From DATBLQ01 sp036555325 (GTDB taxonomy: Bacteria > Pseudomonadota > Alphaproteobacteria > Rhizobiales > Aestuariivirgaceae): DNA of 64,000 nucleotides. The translations under genes were made by a program, and so were the position numbers. Positions 8,780 through 16,426 of the stretch are shown piece by piece. The notes under the pieces are model-generated. The model saw nothing but the letters and a program-made list of their open reading frames with translations. It was not told where the DNA came from and made no database searches. The DNA is taken from assembly GCA_036555325.1 (NCBI GenBank), contig DATBLQ010000057.1, positions 46,243-110,242 of the forward strand, written 5' to 3'. Each line of letters starts with the position of its first letter. Position 1 is the first letter of the stretch.

Positions 8780-9079
8780 TCAGCCTTTAGCAAAATGCTC
8801 TTCTATAAGAGCAATGGGATCACAAGCATGTTTTGTCGCGATCGCACGAATTGGGAACGACGTGGGGAAGCACTCAACCAACGCTCGATTTGCTAGGCGG
8901 ACCGGATCGTTTTCGCCACTGTCGTAAAGTTGAAGTATGCAGCGCGACAAATCTTCCCGCATCTGTTTCAGTCGCCAGGACTGAGTTGGGAGATGCTTGA
9001 CTGTGTTATCGAAAGCCCAGCCCATTGCCTTAATAGCTTCAGGGTCATAAACCCGACATGCCGCGGCGATCGGCTTCAT
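8780..9079 (-). CDS. Hypothetical protein under an FNR/FixK-type promoter
   Basis: A 99-residue cytoplasmic protein, not recognised. The core DPEAIKAMGWAFDN, then helices with scattered Arg/Asp, recalls small uncharacterised rhizobial proteins. The frame is open to 9136, but the start at 9079 is preferred. Read leftward, a GGGAGG ribosome site lies 7 bases before this ATG. A class II FNR/FixK promoter fits upstream of it: box 9136-9149, TACTAA -10 at 9109-9114, start of transcription near 9102. The longer version would begin inside the box. Confidence 0.62.
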   Translation of the reverse strand: MKPIAAACRVYDPEAIKAMGWAFDNTVKHLPTQSWRLKQMREDLSRCILQLYDSGENDPVRLANRALVECFPTSFPIRAIATKHACDPIALIEEHFAKG

Positions 9080-9554
9080 CTCAGCCTCCCTTGCCATCGT
9101 AATTGCACTTAGTAAGCCGAAGCGAAGGCTCGTCATTGATTCAGATCAAGGCATGGATCGGGGCTGATATATAAGCTCCATCCTTTGTTTGCTGACCTTC
9201 TTGTGCTTGTCGCGCCATACTGACTTCGATCAAGTTACCCGTAGAGCAATAGCAAGGGGTATAGCGAAGCGAATTTCACAAACCCAAATGCCTTCGACAT
9301 TTGCGAAGCCGTATGTTGTTTTCAGATGCCCCGAGAGAACCGGCGAGCCTGGCAGGGTGTTCAAGCTTCGATTTGGAGCATGAACACTCGGCGTGGTCGT
9401 CCAGCGCATAGGGCCATGAATAACGGTGTCCCTAACCCTTAGAAGAACAAACCATGCACCTAATTCTGGGCCATCATGCGCATCAGCTTAAACTTAACCG
9501 ATAAATCAACTTGAAAAATTCACTCTAAATAATTGATGTGACTCTCGAAAAATA
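9080..9554. other. Intergenic stretch between the unknown gene and tRNA-Val
   Basis: Apart from the FNR/FixK promoter for the leftward gene, no convincing gene is seen. A 64-codon rightward frame (9189-9383) has no ribosome site or recognisable content. The right end is AT-rich and adjoins the 3' end of tRNA-Val; no integrase or obvious att repeat is visible. Confidence 0.5.
9136..9149 (-). promoter_or_regulatory. FNR/FixK-type box
   Basis: TTGAT-TCAG-ATCAA, a perfect dyad. Read leftward it is centred about 41 bases before the predicted transcription start (TACTAA -10 at 9109-9114), the class II activator position. Read rightward TATATAA at 9168-9174 also lies at -10 distance, but no gene follows on that side. 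Confidence 0.75.
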
Positions 9555-9629
<75 letters not shown>

Positions 9630-9696
9630 GGTTATGCGGCTTGACGACCTTTGCATATATCTGCTGGATGTCGGGGCTGCAAGCGTTGACAACAGC

Positions 9697-10056
9697 TCAA
9701 GCTGCAACCATCCGTTCAACTTCCGCCACCAAGTCTCTCAAATGGAAGGGTTTTGACAGAACCTTTGCATCTTTCGGAGCACGGCTGTCGGGGTTAAGGG
9801 CGACTGCCGCGAAGCCGGTGATGAACATGATCTTCAGCGCTGGATCAAGCTCTGCTGCGCGCCGGGCCAGTTCGATGCCATCCATTTCGGGCATCACGAT
9901 ATCGGTAAGCAGCAAATCGAACGTTGCCTGCTTAACTTCTTCGAATGCGCTTGCACCTTCGGCGAATGAAGTAACGTCGTGTCCAGCCCTTTCCAATGCC
10001 CGAACCAGGAAGCGACGCATGTCATCGTCATCTTCGGCCAGGAGAATTCTTGCCAC
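9697..10056 (-). CDS. cpdR: CpdR-type single-domain response regulator
   Basis: A 119-residue receiver domain with no output domain: acidic pocket EDDDD at 8-12, phospho-acceptor Asp52 in LLLTDIVMPEMDG, conserved Thr/Ser and the Lys of VLSKPF. The stretches GIELARRAAELDP and FITGFAAVALNPDS are typical of CpdR. In Caulobacter and Sinorhizobium, unphosphorylated CpdR primes the ClpXP protease for cell-cycle substrates (known for the family), and the CckA-ChpT relay controls it. The C-terminus ends in two Ala, as expected of a protein that is itself a ClpXP substrate. It lies divergent from an N-formylglutamate amidohydrolase gene. Confidence 0.92.
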   Translation of the reverse strand: MARILLAEDDDDMRRFLVRALERAGHDVTSFAEGASAFEEVKQATFDLLLTDIVMPEMDGIELARRAAELDPALKIMFITGFAAVALNPDSRAPKDAKVLSKPFHLRDLVAEVERMVAA

Positions 10057-10262
10057 CGCTCTTCCTCACTGGATCATTGTTGCGTCGTTGGCCCGTCCTG
10101 GGAGAGTTAGCAAATACCATAAGAACAAACGGTAAATGGCCAGTGAAAGCCACCAAGCGGCACTCACCCTCGTACGTTTGCCCGCTTTGGTCAACTCCGA
10201 TTGACCAATCGCCGGGCCTCTGGTGAAATTGGGGTCGAGCCTTATATCGGCATTGGACATTT

Positions 10263-11156
10263 ATGCATAACCCAGCTGACTATTTTGTCCCGCCCTTCTC
10301 CATCCTCGGCCCCGAGCGCCAGACGGCCGCTGCTGTGCTGAATTCGCCTCACAGCGGATCGCATTATCCCGAGCAATTTCTGAGCATGTCGCGGCTGACG
10401 ACCGCTGCCTTGCGGCGCTCCGAAGACTGCTACGTTGATGAGCTTTTTGCATCGGCAATCGACGCTGGGGCACCGCTTCTCAGAGCGACCTTTCCCCGCG
10501 CCTTTATCGATCTCAATCGCGAGCCGAACGAGCTTGATCCGCATTTGATCGAAGGGCCGCTACCACGATCGGCCAATGCCTCTTCCGTTCGAGTGGTCGG
10601 AGGACTTGGCACGATTCCTCGCGTCGTAAGCGAAGGAGAAGAGATCTATCGGCGCAAGATCTCTTTGACTGACGCCGTGACGAGAATTGCCCAGCTCTAC
10701 GAGCCTTATCATGCAGCTCTCGCTCGTCTGGTGTCCGCAACTCAGAGCGCATTCGGGGTGGCCTTGCTGATCGATTGTCATTCGATGCCGTCGAGTGCGG
10801 CAACCTCGCCCACCTCGACGTCGCCGCAGCCGGATGTGGTGATCGGCGACCGGCACGGAATTTCCTGCAGCTCGGCTCTCGTCGAACGCATCGAGCAGTT
10901 GTTTCGCCAAAACGGCCTTAAGGTCCAACGCAATCGTCCTTACGCCGGAGGCTTCATCACCGAACGCTATGGCAAGCCGTCAAAAGGACTGCATGCGGTC
11001 CAAATTGAGCTCAATCGCGCAACGTATATGAACGAGAGAACTCTCGTGAAGCACTCAGGCTTCGCCAAGCTGAAACTGATCAACTCGCGAGTGCTGCATG
11101 CCCTCCTGCCGGACGTTCACACCCTCATCTCTCCGTTGCCGGCGGCGGCGGAATAA
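10263..11156 (+). CDS. N-formylglutamate amidohydrolase family protein
   Basis: A 297-residue zinc hydrolase of the N-formylglutamate deformylase/amidohydrolase family. Motifs are NSPHSGSHYP near residue 30, FIDLNREPNELDP near 80, LIDCHSMP near 170 and the C-terminal QIELNRATYMNE. The classical role is release of glutamate from N-formylglutamate in histidine breakdown, but no other hut genes are here, so the in vivo substrate is open. It is distinct from the second family member at 52804-53604. The gene is divergent from cpdR, and its stop codon adjoins the U-tract of the leftward small RNA. Confidence 0.85.
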   Translation: MHNPADYFVPPFSILGPERQTAAAVLNSPHSGSHYPEQFLSMSRLTTAALRRSEDCYVDELFASAIDAGAPLLRATFPRAFIDLNREPNELDPHLIEGPLPRSANASSVRVVGGLGTIPRVVSEGEEIYRRKISLTDAVTRIAQLYEPYHAALARLVSATQSAFGVALLIDCHSMPSSAATSPTSTSPQPDVVIGDRHGISCSSALVERIEQLFRQNGLKVQRNRPYAGGFITERYGKPSKGLHAVQIELNRATYMNERTLVKHSGFAKLKLINSRVLHALLPDVHTLISPLPAAAE

Positions 11157-11243
11157 AAAAGGCCGTTCCGGTTAGGGAACGGCCCAAGTCTAGGGAGGAA
11201 ACGCCCAGGAAGGGCATTACGTGCCTGAAGAAAACTCCAGGAC
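11157..11243 (-). ncRNA. mmgR: MmgR / suhB-family small RNA
   Basis: Read leftward the segment has a short hairpin (GCCC-TTCCT-GGGC), the unpaired decamer TTTCCTCCCT, and a strong intrinsic terminator: a GGCCGTTCC stem, TAACC loop and run of six or more T, ending at about 11157. This is the layout of the alphaproteobacterial suhB/MmgR RNA family, whose conserved UCCUCCC core can pair with ribosome sites. The neighbours also fit, since the family is named for adjacency to suhB-like genes and an inositol-monophosphatase-family gene follows. The 5' end is estimated from a TTGAAA/CATATG promoter-like pair (CATATG at 11250-11255). In Sinorhizobium meliloti MmgR limits polyhydroxybutyrate accumulation. 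Confidence 0.85.
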
Positions 11244-11471
11244 GCCGCCCATATGTGGCAGTGCAACCACGATTTTTCAAGCTAAATCAGCACCTGCGAC
11301 CTGAGGGGTACAAATCATTGAATTACTTGCGCCATTTTGGCAACAGTCCGAAGTCGGCAGCGGAGAAGTGGCCAAATTTTGACCAAATGGTCTTTTGCAA
11401 TGCAATAACTGGAACGTCGCGGCTGAGAGGGAACATCGTTCCAGCGACGCATTGAGCGAGGAATGCGTGCA

Positions 11472-12281
11472 ATGAGTGTGTTGAAAGAGGAACATTGGCG
11501 GGAGCTCGTCGACTTCGCTCGCAATCTTGCATCCGCCGCCGGGGATGCGATTCTCCCCACCTTCCGGACCGTATCGGCCGTCGATAACAAGATCACCGAT
11601 GGCTTCGATCCCGTAACCGAGGCCGATCGTTCCGGCGAACGCGCGATGCGCGAACTCATCGAAAAGACCTTTCCCGCCCACGGAATTCAGGGGGAAGAGT
11701 TCGGCAGCAAGCAATCGCGTTCAGAGTTCAGCTGGATCCTCGATCCGATTGACGGCACGCGATCCTTCATCTGCGGCATGCCCGTCTGGACGACCCTCAT
11801 TGCGCTGACTTGGCAAGGCAAGCCGATCCTTGGCGTTGTCAGTCAACCTTTTGTGCGTGAGATGTTTGTCGGAGGAACATACGGCGCATGGTCTGAGAAT
11901 ATGTTGGGCCGCCGCCCTCTTTCGGTGAAACCGGCTCCCCATATTTCACAAGCCATCCTGACCACGGTCGCACCGGAGCTGTACCGCTCTCCAAAACAGA
12001 GAAATGTCCTCAAGGCGATGCGTGAAACAACTCGGATGACGCGATTTGGGGGTGATGCCTATTTCTTTGTCATGCTTGCGGCGGGCTGCGTCGACATTGC
12101 CATGGATGCCGGCCTCGAGGCCTACGACATTGCCGCGCTCGTTCCGATCATCGAGGCCGCCGGAGGCATCGTCACGACGTGGGACGGGGGAACGGCAGCC
12201 GCTGGCGGCGATATAATTGCCGCGGCAAGTCCTGCTCTGCACGCAGCTTCCCTCGAAATCATCAATCGCCAGGAAGCGTAG
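11472..12281 (+). CDS. hisN: Histidinol-phosphatase, inositol-monophosphatase family
   Basis: A 269-residue protein (ATG at 11472; an ATG at 11463 is also in frame). Metal-binding motifs of the family are complete: GEEFG near residue 70, DPIDGTRSF near 88-96 and GLEAYDIAALVPIIEAAGG near 215-230. The TRSF variant after DPIDGT and the overall pattern fit the HisN type of histidinol-phosphatase, which catalyses the penultimate step of histidine synthesis. Inositol-1-phosphatase or SuhB activity is the alternative. It follows the small RNA and has a 20-base convergent overlap with the hydrolase gene at 12262. Confidence 0.82.
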   Translation: MSVLKEEHWRELVDFARNLASAAGDAILPTFRTVSAVDNKITDGFDPVTEADRSGERAMRELIEKTFPAHGIQGEEFGSKQSRSEFSWILDPIDGTRSFICGMPVWTTLIALTWQGKPILGVVSQPFVREMFVGGTYGAWSENMLGRRPLSVKPAPHISQAILTTVAPELYRSPKQRNVLKAMRETTRMTRFGGDAYFFVMLAAGCVDIAMDAGLEAYDIAALVPIIEAAGGIVTTWDGGTAAAGGDIIAAASPALHAASLEIINRQEA

Positions 12282-13248
12282 GATCTTTCCCTTCGATAAA
12301 TGCGTCAAAGGCAGCCCAGAACTGCTCCCGCACATGATCTCGCTCCATCAGGATTTCATGGCGCGAGTAATCAACTGAGACTGTCACCACGCTCGGTTCC
12401 TTTGCCGATAATGCATGGCAGGCTTCGGTCGATGTTATCTCCTCTATGTCGGCCGCAACCACCAGAACCGGGACCCGGACAATACTTTTCCTCGGGGGCG
12501 ATAAAGCTTCGCGCATCGCCTCATAAGCACCCTTCACCCAGCCTATTGTCGGCGCGCCGACTCCGAGCTCCGGCGCCAGCTCTGTCGTTCGAACATCCCG
12601 CGTGAAGCGGCCCAGATCGGATGTGAATTTGTTGCCCGGAAAGTCCTTCAAGGCGATCGGACGGTGCCGTTGCCCCGGAACGAATATGCGACCCAAACCG
12701 ATGAAGCTGAGCAGATAGACAATCACTTTCGCCAGTCTTGGAGGCCAAGGCGTGGTCTTGATATCGAACATCGGCGCCGTCAGCACGACTTTGCTGAACC
12801 ACGCGTGCCGCCGCAGGTTCCGGATCAGAACGCATCCCGCCATGGAATGACCCAACGCGTAATATGGCGGCGGACAATCCGGCATCAAGACCTTGGAAAC
12901 GAACGAGGCAAGATCGTCGTCATATTTTCTGAAATGTTTTATGTGGGTCTTGAGCCGATTGCGAAGCCTTCGTTGCGATCCCCCTTGCCCCCGCCAGTCG
13001 AACGTTGCGACGGCGAAGCCGCGCTGCCTCAAGTCCTCCATGGTCTCGAAGTATCGTTCGATGAAATCGCCCCGTCCTTGCAGCAGGCACACGGTGCCTT
13101 TGAACCCTCGCCCTTCCCGCAGCAAGGCATAGCGCAGCCGCCACCCGTCGGACGCAGTAAAATAGCCACACTCCGTGCCCTCCGGGACGCTGTTTCCCGG
13201 ATATCCTACGAGCCGTGCCGAATCACCTATTCGGTTCGACGTGTTCAT
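12262..13248 (-). CDS. Alpha/beta hydrolase (lysophospholipase / monoacylglycerol lipase type)
   Basis: A 328-residue alpha/beta-hydrolase of the Serine-aminopeptidase S33 (PldB-like) group. The oxyanion region is VCLLQGRGDFIERY, the nucleophile elbow is GHSMAG near residue 138, an acidic residue lies in VVAADIEEITS, and the C-terminal His is in YSRHEILME. FDWRGQGGSQR is typical of the lysophospholipase L2 subgroup, so it probably hydrolyses a lysophospholipid or monoacylglycerol. No signal peptide is evident. It is a single gene convergent with hisN. Confidence 0.83.
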   Translation of the reverse strand: MNTSNRIGDSARLVGYPGNSVPEGTECGYFTASDGWRLRYALLREGRGFKGTVCLLQGRGDFIERYFETMEDLRQRGFAVATFDWRGQGGSQRRLRNRLKTHIKHFRKYDDDLASFVSKVLMPDCPPPYYALGHSMAGCVLIRNLRRHAWFSKVVLTAPMFDIKTTPWPPRLAKVIVYLLSFIGLGRIFVPGQRHRPIALKDFPGNKFTSDLGRFTRDVRTTELAPELGVGAPTIGWVKGAYEAMREALSPPRKSIVRVPVLVVAADIEEITSTEACHALSAKEPSVVTVSVDYSRHEILMERDHVREQFWAAFDAFIEGKDPTLPGD

Positions 13249-13334
13249 AAGCTTGTTTAGAACAGCTCACGACCCCTCGGCAAGCAAAGGGAAATCCCAA
13301 AGCCGTGCCCGCTCCACCAGGTCCCGTAAAAAAC

Positions 13335-13982
13335 CTATTGCCGCTTCACCTCGGTCAGCTCGCCGCTGAGAGCGCTAACGGTGATGGAGAAGTTTTTCCC
13401 ACCCCGCTGGGCCGAAAAACTATAGGTTTCGCCGCTGCAGCTCTTGGCCTCCACATTCCCAAACCCGTAGCCGGAGACAATCGATTTGGCCTTGTCGCAG
13501 CTCACGCTCCCTGCAGTGTTACTTTGCGGGGTCGATTTGGCCGCAATCTTAGGGGTGGCAGTCTCAGGGGTGGTCTTAGCGGTGACAGTCTTAGGCGTGC
13601 TCGAAGGTTTCTTGGCTGCCTTGCTCTTTGCAGCGGGCTTTTTCTTGATCTTGGGTACCGTCGAGGGCTGGCTGTCATCCGGCTCCTGGTATGCGGCAGC
13701 CGCTTTGGATTTCTTGCGGCGCGGAGGCTTGTAGGGCGGCTCGAAATCGTCCTCATCATATGAATAGTAAGGCTCGTCGTAATCGTCCTCGTAGTAGCCG
13801 TACTCGTCCTCGCCTGGATCCCAGTAGCGAGGCCAGTAATGGCGACGCGGTGGCGGCGGCGGCGGAAAATAGCCCGGGGGCAACCAGTACGACCGGTGTT
13901 CCGCCTTGACGGGCCCTGTCGGCGCTGAAACCAGGCCGATCCCTGCCAACGTGACAATGAGTAACCAGTGACTGACCTTCAT
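13335..13982 (-). CDS. Secreted Tyr/Pro/Asp-rich hypothetical protein
   Basis: A 215-residue protein starting at the ATG at 13982, which has a GGAGG site 4 bases upstream. A signal peptide (residues 1-26, cleavage after VKA) leads into a low-complexity region with a run of six Pro, dense Tyr/Asp/Glu (about 30-80) and a Lys/Ala/Thr-rich segment (about 85-150). The C-terminal 60 residues contain two Cys (CDKAK and SCSGETY) and look like a small beta-rich module. This organisation suggests an exported envelope protein with a flexible linker. The function is unknown. Confidence 0.7.
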   Translation of the reverse strand: MKVSHWLLIVTLAGIGLVSAPTGPVKAEHRSYWLPPGYFPPPPPPRRHYWPRYWDPGEDEYGYYEDDYDEPYYSYDEDDFEPPYKPPRRKKSKAAAAYQEPDDSQPSTVPKIKKKPAAKSKAAKKPSSTPKTVTAKTTPETATPKIAAKSTPQSNTAGSVSCDKAKSIVSGYGFGNVEAKSCSGETYSFSAQRGGKNFSITVSALSGELTEVKRQ

Positions 13983-14361
13983 GACCTCCATCTCCTTCCT
14001 GGTCGGGCGCTTCTAGTACGGTTTAGCGCCGTCCTCTGTGAGATTGCACCCAAGTTGGCAGACATGCCCCTTTTTGGTGGAGATACGGCTCCGGTCGTTG
14101 CAATCCCGAAACGGTTGAAACACCATAGCTGCACGAAATGTTCCCTGCATCATGTGAGAAGGCGCACTGTCCGACATCAAGCGTAATATGAGTTAACGAA
14201 ATCCTGAATCGCACTAACGCTCTCGGCCGACTACGCCTTTGAGTCTCCTAAATCGCAAGAGAGCATGCCCCTCCGTTTGTGAACGCTAGAGAAAAAAGCC
14301 GTTCATCTGCTGTTCATCTCAGGCTAACGCGCTGATTATAGCGTCATTCTGCTTGCCGGGG
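13983..14361. other. Intergenic stretch upstream of the hsp20 promoter
   Basis: No gene is supported; short leftward frames here lack ribosome sites. A near-direct repeat GTTCATCT occurs twice in 14299-14320, possibly a regulator site for the leftward secreted-protein gene. The heat-shock promoter starts at 14362. Confidence 0.4.
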
Positions 14362-14391
14362 CTTGAAATAACCGTCCTCCAACCTAAATAT
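14362..14391 (+). promoter_or_regulatory. RpoH (sigma-32 type) heat-shock promoter
   Basis: CTTGAAA at 14362-14368, a 14-base spacer, then CCTAAATAT at 14383-14391. This matches the alphaproteobacterial RpoH pattern CTTGAAA...CYTATnT and sits directly before the ROSE-type leader of the hsp20 gene. Confidence 0.7.
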
Positions 14392-14395
14392 GCCT

Positions 14396-14479
14396 TGTGA
14401 GGTGCCGTCAGGGCCTCGCGTGGTCGCCGGCCTTTCAGGGCAGGCAAAATCTTAACATCGCTTCAAGGAGGATGTTGTC
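14396..14479 (+). promoter_or_regulatory. ROSE-type RNA thermometer in the hsp20 leader
   Basis: The leader ends in TCGCT (14458-14462) facing the ribosome site AAGGAGGAT (14465-14473). TCGCT can pair with AGGA with one unpaired G, which is the UYGCU/SD arrangement that defines ROSE elements. Further upstream there are GC-rich hairpin-forming segments. ROSE leaders block translation of small heat-shock genes at low temperature and melt on heating (known for rhizobia). Confidence 0.78.
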
Positions 14480-14929
14480 ATGTTTGATCTTACCCCCCTC
14501 TATCGTTCCACCATCGGCTTCGATCGTCTTGCCCGCATGTTTGACGATCTGTCCGCTTTCGACGTCCCTGCTTACCCGCCCTACAATATCGAGCGCGTGA
14601 GCGATGATGAATACCGCATTACCATGGCGGTTGCGGGATTCGGCGAGGACGATCTCAACATCGAGCTCAAGCAGAGCACGCTCACTATTTCGGGCAAGAA
14701 GACCGAGCGCTCGGAAACTACCGGCGAAGTCCTGCATCAGGGCATCGCATCGCGCGCCTTCGAACGTCGGTTCCAGCTCGCCGATTTTGTGGAAGTCCGT
14801 GGCGCCAATCTCGAGAACGGGTTGCTCCATGTCACATTGAAGCGCGAGATTCCTGAGGCGATGAAGCCTCGGTCAATCCCGATCAGTGGCAAGGGGCCGA
14901 AGTCCATCGAGGCCAAAAAGGCTGCCTAA
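14480..14929 (+). CDS. Small heat-shock protein, Hsp20/IbpA family
   Basis: A 149-residue ATP-independent chaperone that holds unfolding proteins. The N-terminal arm has FDRLARMFDDL, and the alpha-crystallin domain (about 35-125) follows with YNIERVSDDEYRITMAVAGF and the ENGLLHVTL motif. The C-terminal IPIS contains the I-x-I anchor for oligomer assembly. It is class A-like (IbpA-type). A sigma-32 promoter and a ROSE thermometer precede it and a strong terminator follows, so it is a self-contained heat-shock unit. Confidence 0.93.
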   Translation: MFDLTPLYRSTIGFDRLARMFDDLSAFDVPAYPPYNIERVSDDEYRITMAVAGFGEDDLNIELKQSTLTISGKKTERSETTGEVLHQGIASRAFERRFQLADFVEVRGANLENGLLHVTLKREIPEAMKPRSIPISGKGPKSIEAKKAA

Positions 14930-14941
14930 CATGGGGATGGG

Positions 14942-14976
14942 AGTGGGCGCTGTTGCAGCGCCCACTTCGTTATTTT
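14942..14976 (+). terminator. Intrinsic terminator of hsp20
   Basis: AGTGGGCGCTG, a 3-base loop, then CAGCGCCCACT (11-bp perfect stem, 14942-14966), followed by TCGTTATTTT. It ends the hsp20 transcript and overlaps the 3' end of the convergent threonine aldolase gene. Confidence 0.8.
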
Positions 14977-16025
14977 GTCAGCCGTTTGACCAGTTGCACG
15001 AGCTTTTTGATCTCCTGGTCCGTCGTTTTGAACGACGTGACGAAGCGTGCAAAGCACTCCGTCTTCCCGATTGTATCCGTCCCCGGCCCTTTTCCCGGCC
15101 ATTCATGGTAGTGAGCCCCGTGCTTGAGCAGCCCGTCATGCAACGCCCGGGGCAGTATCGCAAAGACTTCGTTCGCCTGCGTTGGGAGGGGTAGCCTCAC
15201 CGCTTTCACCTTCCCCATCAGCTCGGCTAGCAGCGCCGCCATGCGGTTTGCATGCTGAGAGTTCTTGAGCCACAAATCATCTTTGAGGTAGGCGAGCATC
15301 TGGGCGCCTAAAAATCGACCTTTTGAGAGAAGCTGCCCGGCTCGTTTCCGCCTCCGCCGAAATTCCTCTGCCAAGCTCGTGTCAAAGAACACCACCGCCT
15401 CGAGCGCCAAGGCTCCATTCTTCGTTGCGCCGAAGGTCATCACATCCACGCCCGCCTTCCAGGTGAGGTCCGCCGGCGTGCATCCGATGAATGACACCGC
15501 ATTGGCGAACCGCGCTCCATCCATGTGCAACCTTAGTCCGCGCCGCTTGCACAGCCGGCCAAAAGCCGAGACTTCCTCAACGCTGTAAACAGTCCCCAAT
15601 TCTGTCGCCTGTGTGATGGAAATCGCCGATGGCTTCGACTCGTGCTCGCCGCGCAGCGCCAGATCGAGCGCTTCGGTGATCAACGGCTCATCGAGTTTAC
15701 CGGAAGGTGCCCACAGGCCCGTGAGGCGTCCGCCGCTGAAGAACTCTACCGCACCACATTCATCCGTGTTGACGTGTGATTCCTCGTGGCAGAGCACGCT
15801 GCCGTAGGCGGGGCAGATCGACGACAGCGCAAGCGCATTTGCCGCTGTTCCCGTGAGAACCAGATAGGTTTCCACCTCGCGTTCGAACACGGCGCTCAAC
15901 GCTGCTTCGGCCTTCCTCGTCCAGGGATCGTATCCATACGACGTGGCTGTACCGGAGTTGGCTTTCCTTAGCGCGTCGAGCACCAGCTCGTGAGCGCCAA
16001 CCGTGTTGTCGCTGGCAAAGTCCAT
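14970..16025 (-). CDS. ltaE: Low-specificity threonine aldolase
   Basis: A 351-residue fold-type I PLP enzyme of the beta-eliminating lyase/threonine aldolase family. It begins with the conserved FASDNTVGAH, has TGTAANALAL (PLP phosphate contact), the DGAR motif within LHMDGARFANA, and the Schiff-base Lys of TFGATKNGA near residue 200. It cleaves threonine or allo-threonine to glycine and acetaldehyde, or acts in reverse. It is a single gene with no obvious operon partner. Whether it prefers L- or D-configured substrate is not readable, but the sequence is of the L-type family. Confidence 0.88.
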   Translation of the reverse strand: MDFASDNTVGAHELVLDALRKANSGTATSYGYDPWTRKAEAALSAVFEREVETYLVLTGTAANALALSSICPAYGSVLCHEESHVNTDECGAVEFFSGGRLTGLWAPSGKLDEPLITEALDLALRGEHESKPSAISITQATELGTVYSVEEVSAFGRLCKRRGLRLHMDGARFANAVSFIGCTPADLTWKAGVDVMTFGATKNGALALEAVVFFDTSLAEEFRRRRKRAGQLLSKGRFLGAQMLAYLKDDLWLKNSQHANRMAALLAELMGKVKAVRLPLPTQANEVFAILPRALHDGLLKHGAHYHEWPGKGPGTDTIGKTECFARFVTSFKTTDQEIKKLVQLVKRLTK

Positions 16026-16426
16026 TCAATCCTCTTGATGAGCGTGTGATGACCGCAAAGGATGTTGAAATATTATTTCATAGTTACCAACCCGGGAACA
16101 AACAACTTGCTGAGACGTCGGAATTCTGGCATTGATCGTCCAATAGGACAGTGAGGCTGTCCTTTTAGGTCGGCTATGATGGATTTTGCCACCAGTTTCT
16201 GCGGTTTTCCTTTCGGTTGGCGTGCCTGTGGTCCGCTAGGCGCCGCGCGGGCCGACAAACCCAACTGACGGCTCGAACCTCGCGAGGGGTCTGCCGTGAA
16301 TTGCGTTACCGGGTAACACCCGACCAAATTCACCATGTCCCCCCGCAACGGACCTCGAGACCTTGGAAGATCGTTTAGGGTGAGAGCTTAATCTGAGCGA
16401 AACAAAGCTGGCCCAGGGGAGTGAAC
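16026..16426. other. Long leader/intergenic region upstream of gltB
   Basis: No gene is supported; the 91-codon leftward frame 16073-16348 lacks a ribosome site and family content. It contains a terminator-like hairpin (16145-16166) and a perfect dyad GTTACC-G-GGTAAC at 16305-16317, both candidates for control of gltBD. Confidence 0.5.
16145..16166 (+). terminator. Terminator-like hairpin in the gltB upstream region
   Basis: AGGACAG, a 5-base loop (TGAGG), CTGTCCT, then TTT. The stem is perfect (7 bp) with a T tract in the rightward direction, yet no rightward gene precedes it. It may end a short RNA begun near 16060, or act as an attenuator if gltB has a long leader. Confidence 0.5.

Noticed and set aside
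16073..16348. A 91-codon leftward frame upstream of gltB.
   Set aside because: It has no ribosome site or family pattern, and it covers the hairpin and dyad that look regulatory.
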